DNA from: Apodemus sylvaticus
Taxonomy: Eukaryota > Chordata > Mammalia > Rodentia > Muridae
Reading direction: 5' to 3'
Assembly: GCF_947179515.1 (NCBI RefSeq)
Contig: NC_067478.1
Location: 23,614,266 to 23,678,265 of the forward strand
Length of the DNA stretch: 64,000 nucleotides
Shown here: positions 1 to 10,954 of the stretch, piece by piece
Numbering within the stretch: the stretch's first letter is position 1
Layout: every line of letters starts with the position of its first letter
Position numbers and translations under genes: made by a program
The notes under the pieces: generated by a model
The model's input: only the letters and a program-made list of their open reading frames with translations
What the model was told of the DNA's origin: nothing
Database searches by the model: none

Positions 1-222
1 TCCTCCACTGAGGAACATCTGGGTTCTTTCCAGCTTCTGGTTATTATAAATAGGGCTGCTATGAACATAGTGGAGCATGTGTCCTTATTGCATGCCGGGG
101 AATCCTCTGGGTATATGCCCAGGAGTGGTATAGCAGGGTCCTCCAGAAGTGTCATGCCCAGTTTTCCGAGGAACTGCCAGACTGATTTCCAGAGTGGTTG
201 TACCAGCTTGCAATCCCACCAG
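1..222 (-). mobile_element. L1 ORF2 3' fragment, runs off left edge
   Basis: The minus strand encodes the C-terminal part of L1 ORF2p, the reverse transcriptase/endonuclease protein of a LINE-1. The segment aligns by eye with 27241-27470 of the large L1 in this window: same order, a few percent base differences, same minus orientation. The 3'UTR and tail would lie left of the window. At about 219-255 the ORF2 match stops and a short plus-strand match to the L1 ORF1 C-terminus begins, so the right edge is a rearranged junction. No frame is intact enough to encode protein. Confidence 0.85.
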
Positions 223-255
223 CACAAGGAGGGAAACTACACCCTGGGGAAAGCC
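219..255 (+). mobile_element. Short inverted L1 ORF1 C-terminal piece
   Basis: The plus strand reads KEGNYTLGKA. It closely matches KEGNFTLEKA, the end of ORF1 in the large L1 (minus strand, near 30985-31025). It abuts minus-strand ORF2 sequence, so two L1 segments sit head to head. This suggests a 5' inversion with a large internal deletion. The match is only about 37 bp, so a chance or older join cannot be excluded. Confidence 0.55.
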
Positions 256-520
256 TCTCCCTTCCCTTTCAATCTTGCCTTGCATATTCTTTGTTCTTTC
301 CTTCAGTGCTACTTTCTTCAGACTCAAATCAAGGTTCCATTGTCTCAAGACTTACCTCTTGATCCAAGTTATTTGCTGTCCTTCAAATCCATCATTTTTC
401 TCATCCCCAGATTGTTTTCATGATGTCATTCTCAGCTTTAAAAATCTTTTCTCATCTTCAAAAGAACATTTGAATTCTTAGATAGCACATCTTATAGGGA
501 CATTAAAAATCCATTGTGAT
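256..520. other. Unassigned sequence between L1 and B2
   Basis: This stretch is T/C-rich and moderately AT-rich. I see no repeat family or coding signal I can name. A short run of open frame on the plus strand (to 481) continues out of the L1 match and is not gene-like. Confidence 0.4.
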
Positions 521-534
521 CCAAATGCCTTTCT

Positions 535-760
535 TTAAAAAAACAAAACAAAACAGTTTTGGTATTTTTTAATGAATCTTTTTTATTTTTTTTTATTTTA
601 TTTATATGAGTATACTGTTGTTGTCTTCAGACACACCAGAAGAGGGCATCAAGTCCCATTATAGATGGTTGTGAGCCACCTTGTGGTTTCTGGGAATTGA
701 ACTCAGGACCTCTGGAAGAGCAGTCAGTGCCCTTAACCACTGGGCCATCTCTCCAGGCCC
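535..760 (-). mobile_element. B2 SINE
   Basis: Read on the minus strand this is a typical tRNA-derived B2. It starts with the GCCTGGAGAGATGGC-type pol III head at about 760, has the agaccctcttctggtg-type middle, and ends in an A/T-rich tail around 535-600. Target-site duplications flank it: 521-534 and 761-774, 14 bp with one mismatch (ccaaatgcctttct and ccaagtgcctttct). The A and B box region lies within the first 75 bases from 760 leftwards. It is a non-coding retroposon. Confidence 0.92.
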
Positions 761-774
761 CCAAGTGCCTTTCT

Positions 775-1808
775 AGTCCCCCTTTTCTCTTCTAAAATCT
801 AGGCATCAATAAAGTAACTGTCTCTCTTTGGACACTGTTATTGTTTACTTATGTTTATTCTATTGCTATCACTCTTCATGGTTTAATAGTTTCTTCCAAG
901 CACCTCCACTTGTCTAAACAATGGCTTCTGGCTCACCATTCTAATTGCCAAATATTCCTTCAGCTAGACAAATATGATTTTAGCCTCATGTTGGCTATAG
1001 AACACACTTGGCTATAGACATCAAAATCTGGTTTGGATGGAAAAGTCAACTAATTAGAAGGTTTTGACAATCATAGAAAAGACAGGAGCTAAAGGAATCC
1101 AAACAGAGGGAGTGGAGGACTGCAGGGAAACTAGATTTCCTGGACACAACAGGACAGTTGCACATGTGAACTGACAACAGCTAGAATTGCATTCATAAGA
1201 CCTACACAAGTTCAAAGCAGACCAAAATCTCCACAGGGATCAGGGAGGAGATGAGAGGTTTCCCCCTAGCTGAGGAGCTATTGGCAACTGGTAACTGATT
1301 GGAGAGGAGAAGAAAAGGAGAGGAGAGGAGGAGAGGGATATGACAGGGGAGAAGCTACCCATGCTCTAGTAGACAGAGGGCCATCACTTAGGCACATAAT
1401 GGCCACAGTATAAATTAACTGTATGGGTTTAAAGAAAACAACAAAAAGAACACATGGAATTGGAAGGAATAATGATGGTAGATGTAAGGGGGGAGCTGGA
1501 GGGGAGAGAAAAGGGATGGATTTGATCAAAATCTTATATGTGTGCATGGAATTATCGATCAAGAAGAAAAATAAAAACTTCTGTATCAATGGTGGGGTTG
1601 TGGGATGGGTGAGAACATTGCTCACAGTTATGGACTCAACATTTTTCTATCAGAGTCACATTGCTACAGGGCTCTCTGACCAGAAGAAGAAAAGGCCAGA
1701 TGAAGACCTCTGATTAGAACAGTAGTTATCAGATGCCTGCTCCTAGACTAGAGAGTGAAACTTGTTATGGGGAGAGAAATATTATGATTGGCCCAGCTCC
1801 AGAAATGG
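775..1808. other. Unassigned, with purine-rich patch
   Basis: No gene or named repeat is recognised. A GA-rich low-complexity patch lies at about 1300-1340 and a purine-rich stretch at 1480-1515. Short opposing ORFs (1278-1625 minus, 1423-1713 plus) reflect this skewed composition and show no domain. Confidence 0.45.
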
Positions 1809-2381
1809 TCATGTTTTCACTATTCCTGGTTTTAGTGTTTCTCCAAGAGTAGGCGAAGTCTTTTTCCTCACTGTTGAATTTCGGTTGGCCGTGGCCTTCA
1901 TTTTGGGGTAGATAAGATACAGCATATATGGCACATTTCCAGTTCTAAGCCACCCACTTGAAAGCCCATCCTGTTCTTCAAGATGCTTTTCACTAACATG
2001 TAAACAAATCTGGGTTTGTCTGTTCCATACTGAGAGATATGTGGCCCAGTCTTTCTTGCCACCCCCCACTGATAACCAGTCAAGTGACCAAACCCAAGAA
2101 GCACAGTTGAACAGTGATCCGTCAGAATCATCAGTGCGTCCAGTTAGGGACCCAAAGAACCTCCTGGGTAAGATCAGGCCACAATACTGACCCATGATTA
2201 CAGAAACCATGGGTGCTTTAATGTCACTGCTCTCTGAGTGTTTCATGACACAAAAATCTAAACAACACAAAGGCAAAATCCATACAACAGCTGTTCCCCT
2301 TACAAGCATAAAACGTAGAGAAGAAAACCATTTCCCAGAAAGGAGGAAGGCTTCTGGGAAAGCCATGGAGGGCAGGAGCAC
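1809..2381 (-). other. Unrecognised 190-codon open frame
   Basis: This is the longest uninterrupted frame in the window outside L1 and simple repeats: 190 codons from ATG to stop on the minus strand. The product has a hydrophobic patch near residues 25-45 and is otherwise mixed, with no motif I recognise. There is no visible promoter, Kozak support or splice context. A rough uniform-codon estimate gives about one such ORF by chance in 64 kb on both strands, so coding is not demonstrated. It may be a decayed retroelement interior or a processed pseudogene. Confidence 0.2.
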
Positions 2382-2840
2382 TTCTGGGAGTTTAATACGA
2401 TGCTATTGAATTCTTTGTTCTCTATAGCTAGGCAATGGCCCCCCAGCGCCAAGCCTGATCGGCTAAGCGTTATCTTCTTAGTGCTCAGTGGAGGCTCCTA
2501 GTGAATGTTAGATGAAGGACTACATGGGATGTTATTCTTGATAATTCTAATTTATGTATGTATTAGCCTTAAGAATTTTATCACTGACTTACCTACTAAG
2601 GATATTCTTTAAAAAAAAAAACATCTTTGCATGTTACATACAAATGCAAATCTGATGCCACACCTCAGGAAAACTTTTGGTAAAATTTCAGGGCTAGGCA
2701 GGATCGCTGCACTTAAAGGTGAGATTGTAGCTGTGCACATATCACATTTTTATCTGTCTTCTCCAGCAGAGATGCCAGCATGTGGTTGGCTGGATCTGTT
2801 GGGCCCAAGGTGAGGCTGGCTGTATATTATACTGTAGCAC
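2382..2840. other. Unassigned sequence
   Basis: No repeat or coding feature is recognised. There is an oligo-A run at about 2612-2622. Confidence 0.4.
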
Positions 2841-3062
2841 AATAAAACTGTTCATCTTGTGGTGGCCAGAAAGCAAAAGAGGAGAAACAGGGTGTGGGGA
2901 CAACATGTGCCCTTCAAAGGCCCCAAGAGAGCTAATACCTTCACTTCAGCTTGCCTCCATTAGCACCTTCAGTTAGTCATCAATAGGCTAATCTAGTGTT
3001 GAAGTCAGCACTCTCCTGATCCAGTCCTCTCAATTGCACCACCAGCTGTGGACTAAACTTTC
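2841..3062 (+). mobile_element. LTR-like relic (probable MaLR class)
   Basis: The text ggtggccagaaagcaaaagag followed by ccttcaaaggccccaagaga resembles the middle-to-3' part of mammalian MaLR-type LTRs. No complete ends or target duplications are visible and divergence is high. The assignment comes from consensus memory only. Confidence 0.4.
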
Positions 3063-3065
3063 AAC

Positions 3066-3101
3066 AATTAGTTAATTAATTAATTAATCAATCAATTAAT
3101 T
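3066..3101. repeat. (TTAA)n / (ATCA)n microsatellite
   Basis: Tandem TTAA units followed by TCAA variants lie at the tail end of the adjacent minus-strand Lx element. They probably derive from its A-rich tail. Confidence 0.8.
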
Positions 3102-3960
3102 TTCCATTCCTCTCACTGCCTCTCCTCCCAATCAACCCCCTCAACCCTTCCACCTTCCTCCTCCCAATCTCCTCTGAGAGGGTAGAGGACCCCCCTGGGT
3201 GTCACTGTGGGGCTAGGCTCATCCTCTCCCACTGAGGACAGATAAGGCAGCTTCACCAGAAGAACGTATCCACAGACAGCCAACAGCTTTTGGGATAGTC
3301 TCCACTCTATTTGTTTGGGACCCACATGACCACCAAGCTGTGCATCTGCTACATATGTGCGGCAGGGGTAGGGACATGATAGGTCTAGCCCATGTATGTT
3401 TTTGGTTGGTGGTTCAGTCTCTGAGAGCCCCAAGGGTCCAGGTTAGCTGACTCGGTTGGACTTCCTGTGGAGTTCCTGTCTCCTTCAGGGTCCGTGTTCC
3501 TTCCCCCAACCCTTCCATAAGAGGCCTCAAGGTCCATCCACTGTTTGGCTGTGGGTTTGCATCTGACTGAGTCAGCTGTTAGGTAGACAACCATGCTAGA
3601 CTCCTGCCTGCAATCACAACAGAGTATCATTAATTGTGTCAGGGATTGGTGCTTCACTGTGGGATGGTTCTCAAGTCAGGCTGATTATTGGTTGGCCATT
3701 CCCTCAGTCTCTGCTCTATCCCCTGTTCCTGCATTTCTTGTAGACATGGTAAATTTGGGGTCAAAAGATGGGGGTGGGAGGTAGGGGACATCTTGAGGAC
3801 ATGATATAGACGTGGGGTAGGGAAGTTTCCCAAGAATCAGTGGGGGTGACCACAGTTGTGACTCACAGAATTGGGGATATGGGAACCTGAAGAGGTCACT
3901 CCCTGTAGCTAGGCAGAACCCCAGTAGAGTGATAGGGAGACCAACATCTGATATTTTGGG
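3102..3960 (-). mobile_element. Lx (L1) 3'UTR, 5'-truncated
   Basis: Read on the minus strand this is the characteristic murine Lx 3'UTR: the block ending with the product of gagccccaagggtccaggtt (3425-3444), the ccatccactgtttggctgtg block (3533-3552), and a tail next to the TTAA repeat. No ORF2 coding part remains. It is non-coding. The right boundary near 3960 is approximate because similarity fades. Confidence 0.75.
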
Positions 3961-4370
3961 GGATATTTTATATCCAAACTATGGGAGGAATCCTTAAGTA
4001 TGAACATCCTATATAGTCTCAAATTTACGTATTACTATTGTTGCCTCATTAACAGGAGAAATCATTGCACTTTGGAAACATTATTGCCCCACATGGACCA
4101 TAGGGGCATCTTCTGGAAATGGTCCTGTGTAAAGAGTACTTGTCCTCTTTGTCTGGCCTGTAGCAGTGGTCCCAAGACTCACAGAAAGGCCTCTAAATGT
4201 GTGATGTGCTTTCTATGGTCCTAGTAAAAACACCAATTTTTCCATGGTAAAGAGGAGTGGAAAGAGGCAACTAGGACAAAGGTGAGTCTTGAGCTACACA
4301 TACAGTCCTGTCTCCATGTTAGCACTACAGATCCTCTCCAATATAATGGACCCAGAACAACTTACTGAGC
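3961..4370. other. Unassigned sequence
   Basis: No repeat or gene is recognised. A 74-codon plus-strand frame (4000-4224) with several cysteines has no recognisable domain. Confidence 0.4.
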
Positions 4371-4515
4371 TAAGAACTGCAGCACACACACTAAGTTCCA
4401 GCACCTGAGAGTCTGGAAGTAGGCAGACCATCATATTTCAAGGCTGGCCCAGCCTACATACTGAGTTTGAGGCCATCCTGGGCTTCAAAGTCTTTGTCTC
4501 AAGAAAGTAAGCACA
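4371..4515 (+). mobile_element. Diverged B1-like SINE
   Basis: The order of 7SL-derived blocks fits B1 or proto-B1: agttccagcacctgagagtc, gtaggcagaccat, aaggctggcccagcctacat, and a closing ttgtctcaag, followed by A-rich sequence. Many mismatches indicate an old copy. Confidence 0.7.
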
Positions 4516-4650
4516 AAAACAACACCAAGAAAAACCAAAAAAAAAAAAAAACCTAACCTCAAAACCACACCTACATCAAAACCAAAGCAAAAAAATAAAA
4601 AGTAAGATGAAACAGAAACAAACAAACAAACAAAAACCAAATCAGAGCAA
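4516..4650 (+). repeat. A-rich tail and (CAAA)n
   Basis: A-rich low-complexity DNA follows the B1-like element. It includes an A run at 4538-4552 and CAAA units near 4617-4637, as expected from a decayed SINE tail that gained microsatellite units. Confidence 0.75.
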
Positions 4651-5254
4651 GAATAATGTATTGAGTATTGAAGAGCTTAAGGTAGATAGCGTAGGTCTTG
4701 GTTCTCCATCATGGTGGGTGGAGCAAGGATGACACTTTTTAGCTGTGTGCTGCACAAATCTCAGATCTGTAGATTGCTTTTGACAGCCCACAGTTACCAG
4801 AGCCCTCTGGCTTTGTGACAGTCATGGGTGCAGCTGTCCTAGACAAGCACACATGGCTTGAATCAGGAACTAAGAGTGAGCCTCCTGTGTCACTGATGAA
4901 ATGGCAGGAAGAAGCTTGAACTCCTTAAGTATCCAAGTGGCACTTGTCGGAATGATAAGAGCGGGGCCCTGTGTTCAACTCCACACCCATGACTGTGCTA
5001 TGCAGATACCTTCAGACCTTCCTGACACATTTGCCTAATGTGTTCCATGGTTTTCCTGTTCAGAGACAGGCGCACTCTAGAGGCTGAGTTGGGGTAGACC
5101 CGTGTTTTGGAATTACTCCAAGTTACTTTCTAGACAGAGGTAATCTTAAGAATTTGGGATCCAAGTTAGAGTCAAAAAGGGCAGGGGAGACCCCTGCGGG
5201 ATGGAAGGGGAGCCAGTCTCACTGATCCTTCCACAGGTAAGACCTCTCTGGAAG
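4651..5254. other. Unassigned sequence
   Basis: No gene or named repeat is recognised. Confidence 0.4.
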
Positions 5255-5396
5255 CAGGATGTTTAACCCTTCAGCTCTGCCAGTTGCCAGGTGAATCGGG
5301 GAAACATCTTCTGTGTAATGGGCGCGATGCCAACAGCTTTGCAAGTTTGTTGTGATGATTAGAGCAAGTTCTTGTGCAAAGCTTTAGAGTGGAAAC
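5255..5396 (-). mobile_element. MIR-like SINE relic
   Basis: The plus strand reads like a reversed MIR core: gggaaacatcttctgtgtaatggg, then tttgttgtgatgattagagc, then caaagctttaga. These correspond to the MIR blocks for the cagatgaggaaactg region, the mid-core and the 5' half. The copy is old and diverged. Confidence 0.5.
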
Positions 5397-6713
5397 AACA
5401 CGTTCTCAGGAACATGTTCTCTTTGCTTCCCTCTTTTTGTTGCTTGAGACAGAACCCGATTCAACCAGTGCACACTTATTGAGTCTGCACTGCAACAATG
5501 CTCTCTGGAATTGGGAGTGTACGGAATCACTTCCCCTACTGCTAAAGCAGAATATAAGGAGCTCAGACCCTTTGTTCTTAGAAGCCCAGGCTTTGTAAAA
5601 TCAGAAGCGGGACTGAGTCTCTGTGGGAAGACTCAGTAGCCAGAGGAGTCATTCAATTCCTAGGACCAAGGGGAACAGTCAAGCACCTAGCACCATCAGA
5701 CAGCTTACCTCTTTCCATTATGGGGCTCTGGTAACCAATGGATCAGTCGGTAGTTGTCTGTTGTTGTTTTTAATCTGCATGACTGACTAAGAGCTCAGTC
5801 ATATTGACCTTGTGGGCAGAAATACTAGGCAATTTGCACAAAGACTAACGAACACATCACTAAGAAAGTCTGAGAAGTATACTGTTTTCTCAGCTATCCA
5901 GGTGCTGATATGCCCACGTATGCCCTCCATGCAGCCTCGGCTCCCCTCTGGGCTGGACTTCTCTGGGCTGGCTGTGGGGAGACACATCAAACATCGCCTC
6001 AGCCTCCCTGGCTGACAGCCTCCTGCCCCTCCCTGTGCCTTCATCATCTCTGTCTCCTTTTGAAGATTCTTTTTTCAACTCTCTCTTTTTCAAAAGATTA
6101 CTTTGTCACAATTATTTTTTTTAAAAAGGTTTTGCGCCTGTAGGAAATATTAATAGACTATTATGAGGTCCTACAACTAATTTTTCCACACATATCATCT
6201 GTCTTTGCATGGTTATTAAACTTCAACAATATTTCATGCAATGCTTCTCTGCTAAATTAATTTGGACCCTTCTTTTCTAGCTTCTTCTTTTCTGTCCACA
6301 AGCTTTAAAATTAAATTGAATCTTCATAATTATAGCTTTTTGTTGTTCTTCTGCATATCTTTCTTCTTCTTTTTTCAATTTCTCTATCAAAGGAGCAATA
6401 AAGACATAAAGAAGCAACATTAGAATCCTGAAATGCCCAAATGGCCTGGAATTGGGTGGGTTTGAAGTTGAGAATCTTTGAGGGAGGAGGGGGGGAGGGT
6501 GAAGTCATTCAGACCTGGAATTTATATAAATTGGCCCTGATTTATCCCAGGACAGTGAAAACAAATAGAACTGTTCTCATAATTGGGAGACTTTCATTGT
6601 TGCGCTAGTTCCTTATTTGTTTCAAGTGACTATCCCATTTTTTTTTAAAGTAAATACTCTGTCTTTCTCTATATACCTGTACACGTGTGCATATATGCTC
6701 ATGCCTGTGCATG
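5397..6713. other. Unassigned sequence
   Basis: Mixed AT-rich DNA with no recognised gene. Short overlapping ORFs near 5799-6143 on both strands have no domain. A G-rich patch (6483-6500) and T runs occur. Confidence 0.4.
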
Positions 6714-6714
6714 T

Positions 6715-6741
<27 letters not shown>
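6714..6741. repeat. (AC)n microsatellite
   Basis: About 14 AC units in alternating purine/pyrimidine sequence, preceded by degenerate TG/CA-rich sequence from about 6680. Confidence 0.95.
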
Positions 6742-6746
<5 letters not shown>

Positions 6747-7180
6747 TTCCACTTGTAGTCAAATGTTTGTAAAAATCAACTGTAAGACTTTTTCGTAGAT
6801 GTTCAGGAATCTTCACTGTTTTATATACCTTGAAACTGGTGGGGCTTGGGGAAGGGGAACTTTTTTACTCTAGGTGTTGACATGATTGGGCACCAACCAA
6901 AGGAATACTAGGAATTAAACCAGTGAAGTGGCTGAACTGGAAGGCTCTGAGGGTCTGAGACAAAAGCAAGTTTAAAGTCCCCTAGGGACTGTGAGGGCTC
7001 GGATACAAAGCTTAAGCCTTTCAGACCTCTTGTTCCTTCTTTGGTTTTGCTTCCGACCCTATCTATCTTCATTATTTTCCTGGTTCTACCACAAAAGAGA
7101 GGACATGGCCACTCTGATGGTCCATCTAGCCCATCTGATTGACCCAGCCTCCTGGTGTCCACTATTACTACAGTTAGGGC
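6742..7180. other. Unassigned sequence
   Basis: No repeat or gene is recognised. Confidence 0.4.
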
Positions 7181-7435
7181 TCACAGGACTGGAGAAATGG
7201 CTCTGATAAAGAACACTGGCTGAAAGTTCTTGCAGAGGACCTGGAGCCCCGTGTCAGCACATGCAAGGTGACTCACAACCATCTATAACTCCAGTCCCAG
7301 AGAACCCAATATCTGTTTTCTGGTCTCATGTATGTGGTGCACAGACTTCCAAGTAAGCAAAAACACTTATGCACATTAAATATGTAAATAAATAAATATG
7401 TAAATAAATAAATAATAATGAACAAACCATTCATA
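7181..7435 (+). mobile_element. B3 (B2-related) SINE
   Basis: The plus strand shows ggagaaatggctctgataaa, cttgcagaggacctggagcc, ggtgactcacaaccatctat and tctggtctcatgtatgtggt in B3 order, then a tail of AAAT units (7378-7420). The pol III A-box region is at the left end. The copy is diverged and non-coding. Confidence 0.8.
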
Positions 7436-7899
7436 AATGCATGGATGAATGCATATTTCCAGTTATTTGGTAAAAAAAAAATTAAAAAGTAATTTGTTCT
7501 CATTGTCTCTTCTCACCGGTGTTTGAATCAAAATGCTATTTTGTTTCTAAACCTGTGGAATTCATCATTTGTACTAACTTAGCCTTAGAGGTTTGGGCCC
7601 ATCTGGTTGGTTGTGCTTCATGGTGAGAATCAGAGGTGTAGGTATGGACAAAGGGTTTAGAATAGTGAAAGGTCAACAAGGGGAAATCAATTACCAACGA
7701 ATTGTTAACCCATCTTCAACCCAAACCAGCATGTTTTTAAAAAAAAAGATCATTTTGATGCAACAGACCAGAATCAGGTGCCTCTTATGGCTTGTGTGGA
7801 AATTTACCCAGGAAGAGATCCTAGGCCCTAACCCTAAGGAGGTCACGCGGTCCCCCCCCCACACCAGACCCTAGGCCAGCTGAACTGAGGTGGTAGGTA
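7436..7899. other. Unassigned sequence with C run
   Basis: No gene is recognised. A homopolymeric C run lies at 7852-7860. Confidence 0.4.
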
Positions 7900-8010
7900 G
7901 TGTGTTAAGTAACACCATCTAATACTACCATCTACTAAGTCTTGTGACTACACTATTTCATTTAACAAAGACATGAATCAGTATGGGGGAAAGATGAGAA
8001 AACACATCTT
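7900..8010 (+). mobile_element. MIR-like SINE relic
   Basis: The order accatctactaagtcttgtg, actatttcatttaac, then tatgggggaaagatgagaaa parallels the MIR 5'-to-core order. High divergence makes this tentative. Confidence 0.45.
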
Positions 8011-8370
8011 CGGTAGTTCATTAATTCATTTAGAGAATGTTCATAGGCCGCCATTCCCCTCTCATCACTCTAGTAACTGTGCCAAGTGCCCATCACAGAA
8101 CACAGCATGGGGTTAGACATTAGGAAAGGGATAATTCTGATGGGAGACTCCAGCAAGGGGCTCATTTGCGTAGAAATACAGCCAGATTCACAGGAGTTCT
8201 GAGAACTGGGGAGGCCAAGAGCCCCATGAAACGAAACAGTATTATGTATGTATGAGGGTTTCCAGGGGACACCCGCCAACAACTCTCTGGGATGACATAG
8301 GAGGATCTGGGTGCTAGGTAAGAAGATAGGCCAAGTTATAGCTAGAATCTGAAAGCTCCCAGAAGGTTCA
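8011..8370. other. Unassigned sequence
   Basis: No repeat or gene is recognised. A 70-codon minus-strand frame (8070-8282) has no domain. Confidence 0.4.
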
Positions 8371-8665
8371 CTGTTTTATGTGCTTGGTCCCAGCTGGTGG
8401 CACTATTTTGGGAGATTCTGGAAACTTCAGGAGGCACAGCTTATTTGGAGGAAGTAGATCATGGGAATAGATGTTAGGGTATGTTATTCCTGGCTGTTTC
8501 CAGTTTCACTTCCTGATTCTTGGGCCACTGTGATGTGAACGGCCTCTGCTACCCGGAAAACAATGAGCTGAGCATCCTGGTCACACCCACTCTCCACACA
8601 AACCCCTTGAAACCATGAGACAAAGCCTCCAGTTGCTTCTGCAAGATGTTACAGTGTCACGGTGA
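8371..8665 (+). mobile_element. Rodent ERVL/MaLR-class LTR relic
   Basis: The plus strand contains cccagctggtggcactattt, ggagattctggaaactt, cacttcctgattcttgg, gaaaccatgagacaaagcct and agttgcttctgcaagatgtt. That is the block order of a common rodent LTR ending in a U5-like segment after an eroded polyadenylation site. The interior is absent, so it is a solo or truncated LTR. Confidence 0.55.
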
Positions 8666-8924
8666 CTCAAAAATAACAAGCACAGGGTAGTTGAAGATAA
8701 AGAATGTTTTAAAATCCCCATAGTGCAGCAGGTAGCTCCCACTCTGTCTATCCCCACTGATCTTCCTGACTTGTACTGCCTCTCCTCTTCCCTTCCCTTT
8801 TTTCCATCACTCTCCCTCGTGATCCCAGCTAAAAGCCTATAAGACTCAACTTCAATTGTGAGACTAGCCAGTCCTCACACTGTGTACCACTCTAAGCTCC
8901 TGCAGAAGTATAAAAGAATCTGGG

Positions 8925-9045
8925 CAACTCAGTGAGACAGGCAGATGACATTTTTACCCCCATACTATATACATGGGATAACTGAGACCCAAGGGTGTGA
9001 CTTGTCTCAGTCACAGACAAGTGAAGAGAAGAGACAAGGCTTTGC
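8925..9045 (+). mobile_element. MIR SINE relic
   Basis: The block tttttaccccc, gggataactgagacccaagg, gtgacttgtctcagtcacag, caagtgaagagaagagacaa fits the 3' half of MIR (the gatgaggaaactgaggc, taagtgacttgcccaaggtca, gtggcagagc order). Confidence 0.6.
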
Positions 9046-9059
9046 AAGCACATGACTAG

Positions 9060-9440
9060 GTTTGCTATTCCTTTTCAACAGAATCTAAACATTAGCCTAT
9101 AATCTGGCTGCAGCCTCCAACCCTCGCTCCCATTGCCGGTAACACTCTCCTATCTTCCTAGCAGGCAGACCGGGTTATCTAACAGCCACTTGCTTCCTAT
9201 GTCTCTGCCTAGACTTCTTTTTCTTCCACCTAGAATGTCTCCTTCTCATCCCCAGATCCGCTTACACTCAACAGTCACTGAAATGCCACATCCACTGTAA
9301 AGACTGCCTTGATTCCTGAGTCGTGAAGAGGCTTTTCTTCCTTTGAATTTTCCTGATATCCTAGAATTCACTATGTTTCTTGGCACCTAAGGCAGACCGG
9401 CTTTATTCCCATCTGTTCTATAAGCTTCAGGAAGTCCTGC
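9060..9440 (+). mobile_element. L2-like LINE relic
   Basis: Blocks resembling the L2 3' region appear in order: cacctagaatgtctccttct, cactgaaatgccacatccac, gactgccttgattcctgagt, and atctgttctataagcttcag. These are old mammal-wide LINE2 signatures. No coding potential remains. Confidence 0.5.
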
Positions 9441-10628
9441 CTTTCCTGTCGCAGCCTTGGCAGCTACCTGAACCACCGCCTACCTCCTCGCTACTGGCAT
9501 TCTCATCTGGTCAGTACATGGACACACTGGCTCTTAGGGCTAACAAGCCGGGTGGCCCTGAGGTCACTGGTGGGTATTTATGATTGTCCTGGTAACAGCC
9601 CATTCTCTAGACACATTGTGGCCTTGTGTCTAAAAGAACATCAGACATCCTGAGTTAGAGAGCCACCTAACTTGCTGATCCTGAGTAATCCTGAGGAAAA
9701 CTAAGTCCCTGAAGACTTTCCTCTGCAGAACGGTCATCCATCACTGATTATTATTATTATTGGGGTTGAATGAGTATTAGGATTATTAGGATTGAATGAT
9801 CTATCATGTAAAGTCTTGCTTAGATTTCAATAATAGTGCTTTCCAATTGAAAGCCCGCTCTTACCCACTCATACCAAGTGTTAACTGTTTTCGTTCATAA
9901 ATCTGTTCTGTAACAGTTGTGCTTAATAATGTCACTATGTAAGTGCATTACGTGTTACATAAACTGATGATACCTGTGAAAAGAGGAACTTAGCTTCTTT
10001 GAACATTAAATTGAATGCTTTGGATGGGCTGAAGGTGAGTCACTGTTGAATTGGATGTTAGTAAAATCATTCAAAAAGACTGGAGTAAAAATCATAAACA
10101 TCTAGAAAATTTCTGCAAGTAGATTACTTTAAAAGTCACTGTAAGTAACGCAGACAAGGGCCAGAGGTCTGCTTGCTGCCACATGGTAGGGACTGGTGGA
10201 GACAGACAGAGGCTCACCTGCACCGGGCAGGCTCTCTAAAATCAGCAAGTATGTGATGAAGGGATGGGACAGAAAGAGAAAGTCTGTGTTCTATGAAAGA
10301 GGCAGAACTGGAGACGCATGGACAGTGAGGGACAGCCTGATGGGGGCAGGCTGAGATGCCACCTAAGATCGGGGTGAGGTCCTGGCCTGTGCAGCCACTG
10401 AAGGCCATTTCATTTCTGGGTCTGTGGCTCTGAAGCAGCAGGGCTAAGTGATGTCCATGGCCCATGTAACCACCAAAGGCCATAAAGATATCTGTGGGCT
10501 GGGCTGTCACCTGGGGCCATGCTGATGTTTGAGGGCTGCATTAGGCTGGTCCTGTCCCATGTCCAGGCAGTGCAGGCGAGTTGGTTCTGGGGGCATGGGT
10601 GTGGGTCACTAACTCAGCTACCCCTCAG
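9441..10628. other. Unassigned sequence
   Basis: Unique-looking DNA with a short (ATT)n run at about 9749-9763. A 98-codon minus-strand frame (10214-10510) has no recognised domain. No repeat family is identified. Confidence 0.4.
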
Positions 10629-10746
10629 GCCCAGATCCAGAGCTTTGAGTTGGCCCTCCCCAACATCTACCCCATCTATGACCTGCTAGAGTATGTGAAG
10701 GAGCCAGTCCTAAAGACCCAAAGCTGCAGGATCTCCATGACACAAG
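10629..10746 (+). other. Exon-like open stretch with splice-site consensus
   Basis: A 118-bp stretch is bounded by an acceptor (actaac branch-like motif about 20 nt upstream, then a pyrimidine-rich tract, CAG at 10626-10628) and a donor (CAAG|GTAACA at 10743-10752). One plus-strand frame is open throughout, phase 0 at the left and phase 1 at the right, giving 39 codons such as IQSFELALPNIYPIYDLLEY. I do not recognise the protein. No partner exon is found nearby. It could be a real internal exon, a decayed exon or coincidence. Confidence 0.3.
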
Positions 10747-10954
10747 GTAACAACAGGATATACTAGAGGAACCCTGGTGAGGATTCAGTATTGACAGTGT
10801 AGCAGAAGCCAGAGGCCTTGAACCAGATCAGTGACTCATTATAATGAGCATTTGCAAGTAAAGCTGTTTGGGCAAAAAGGCAGACTATGTTACTGTGTGA
10901 AACACCACAGCTTTCCACTGTGATTTTTTTAAAAAATGTATTTCTTTTTTTATT
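10747..10954. other. Unassigned sequence
   Basis: Nothing recognised. A T-rich tract with ATT units lies at 10944-10962. Confidence 0.4.
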
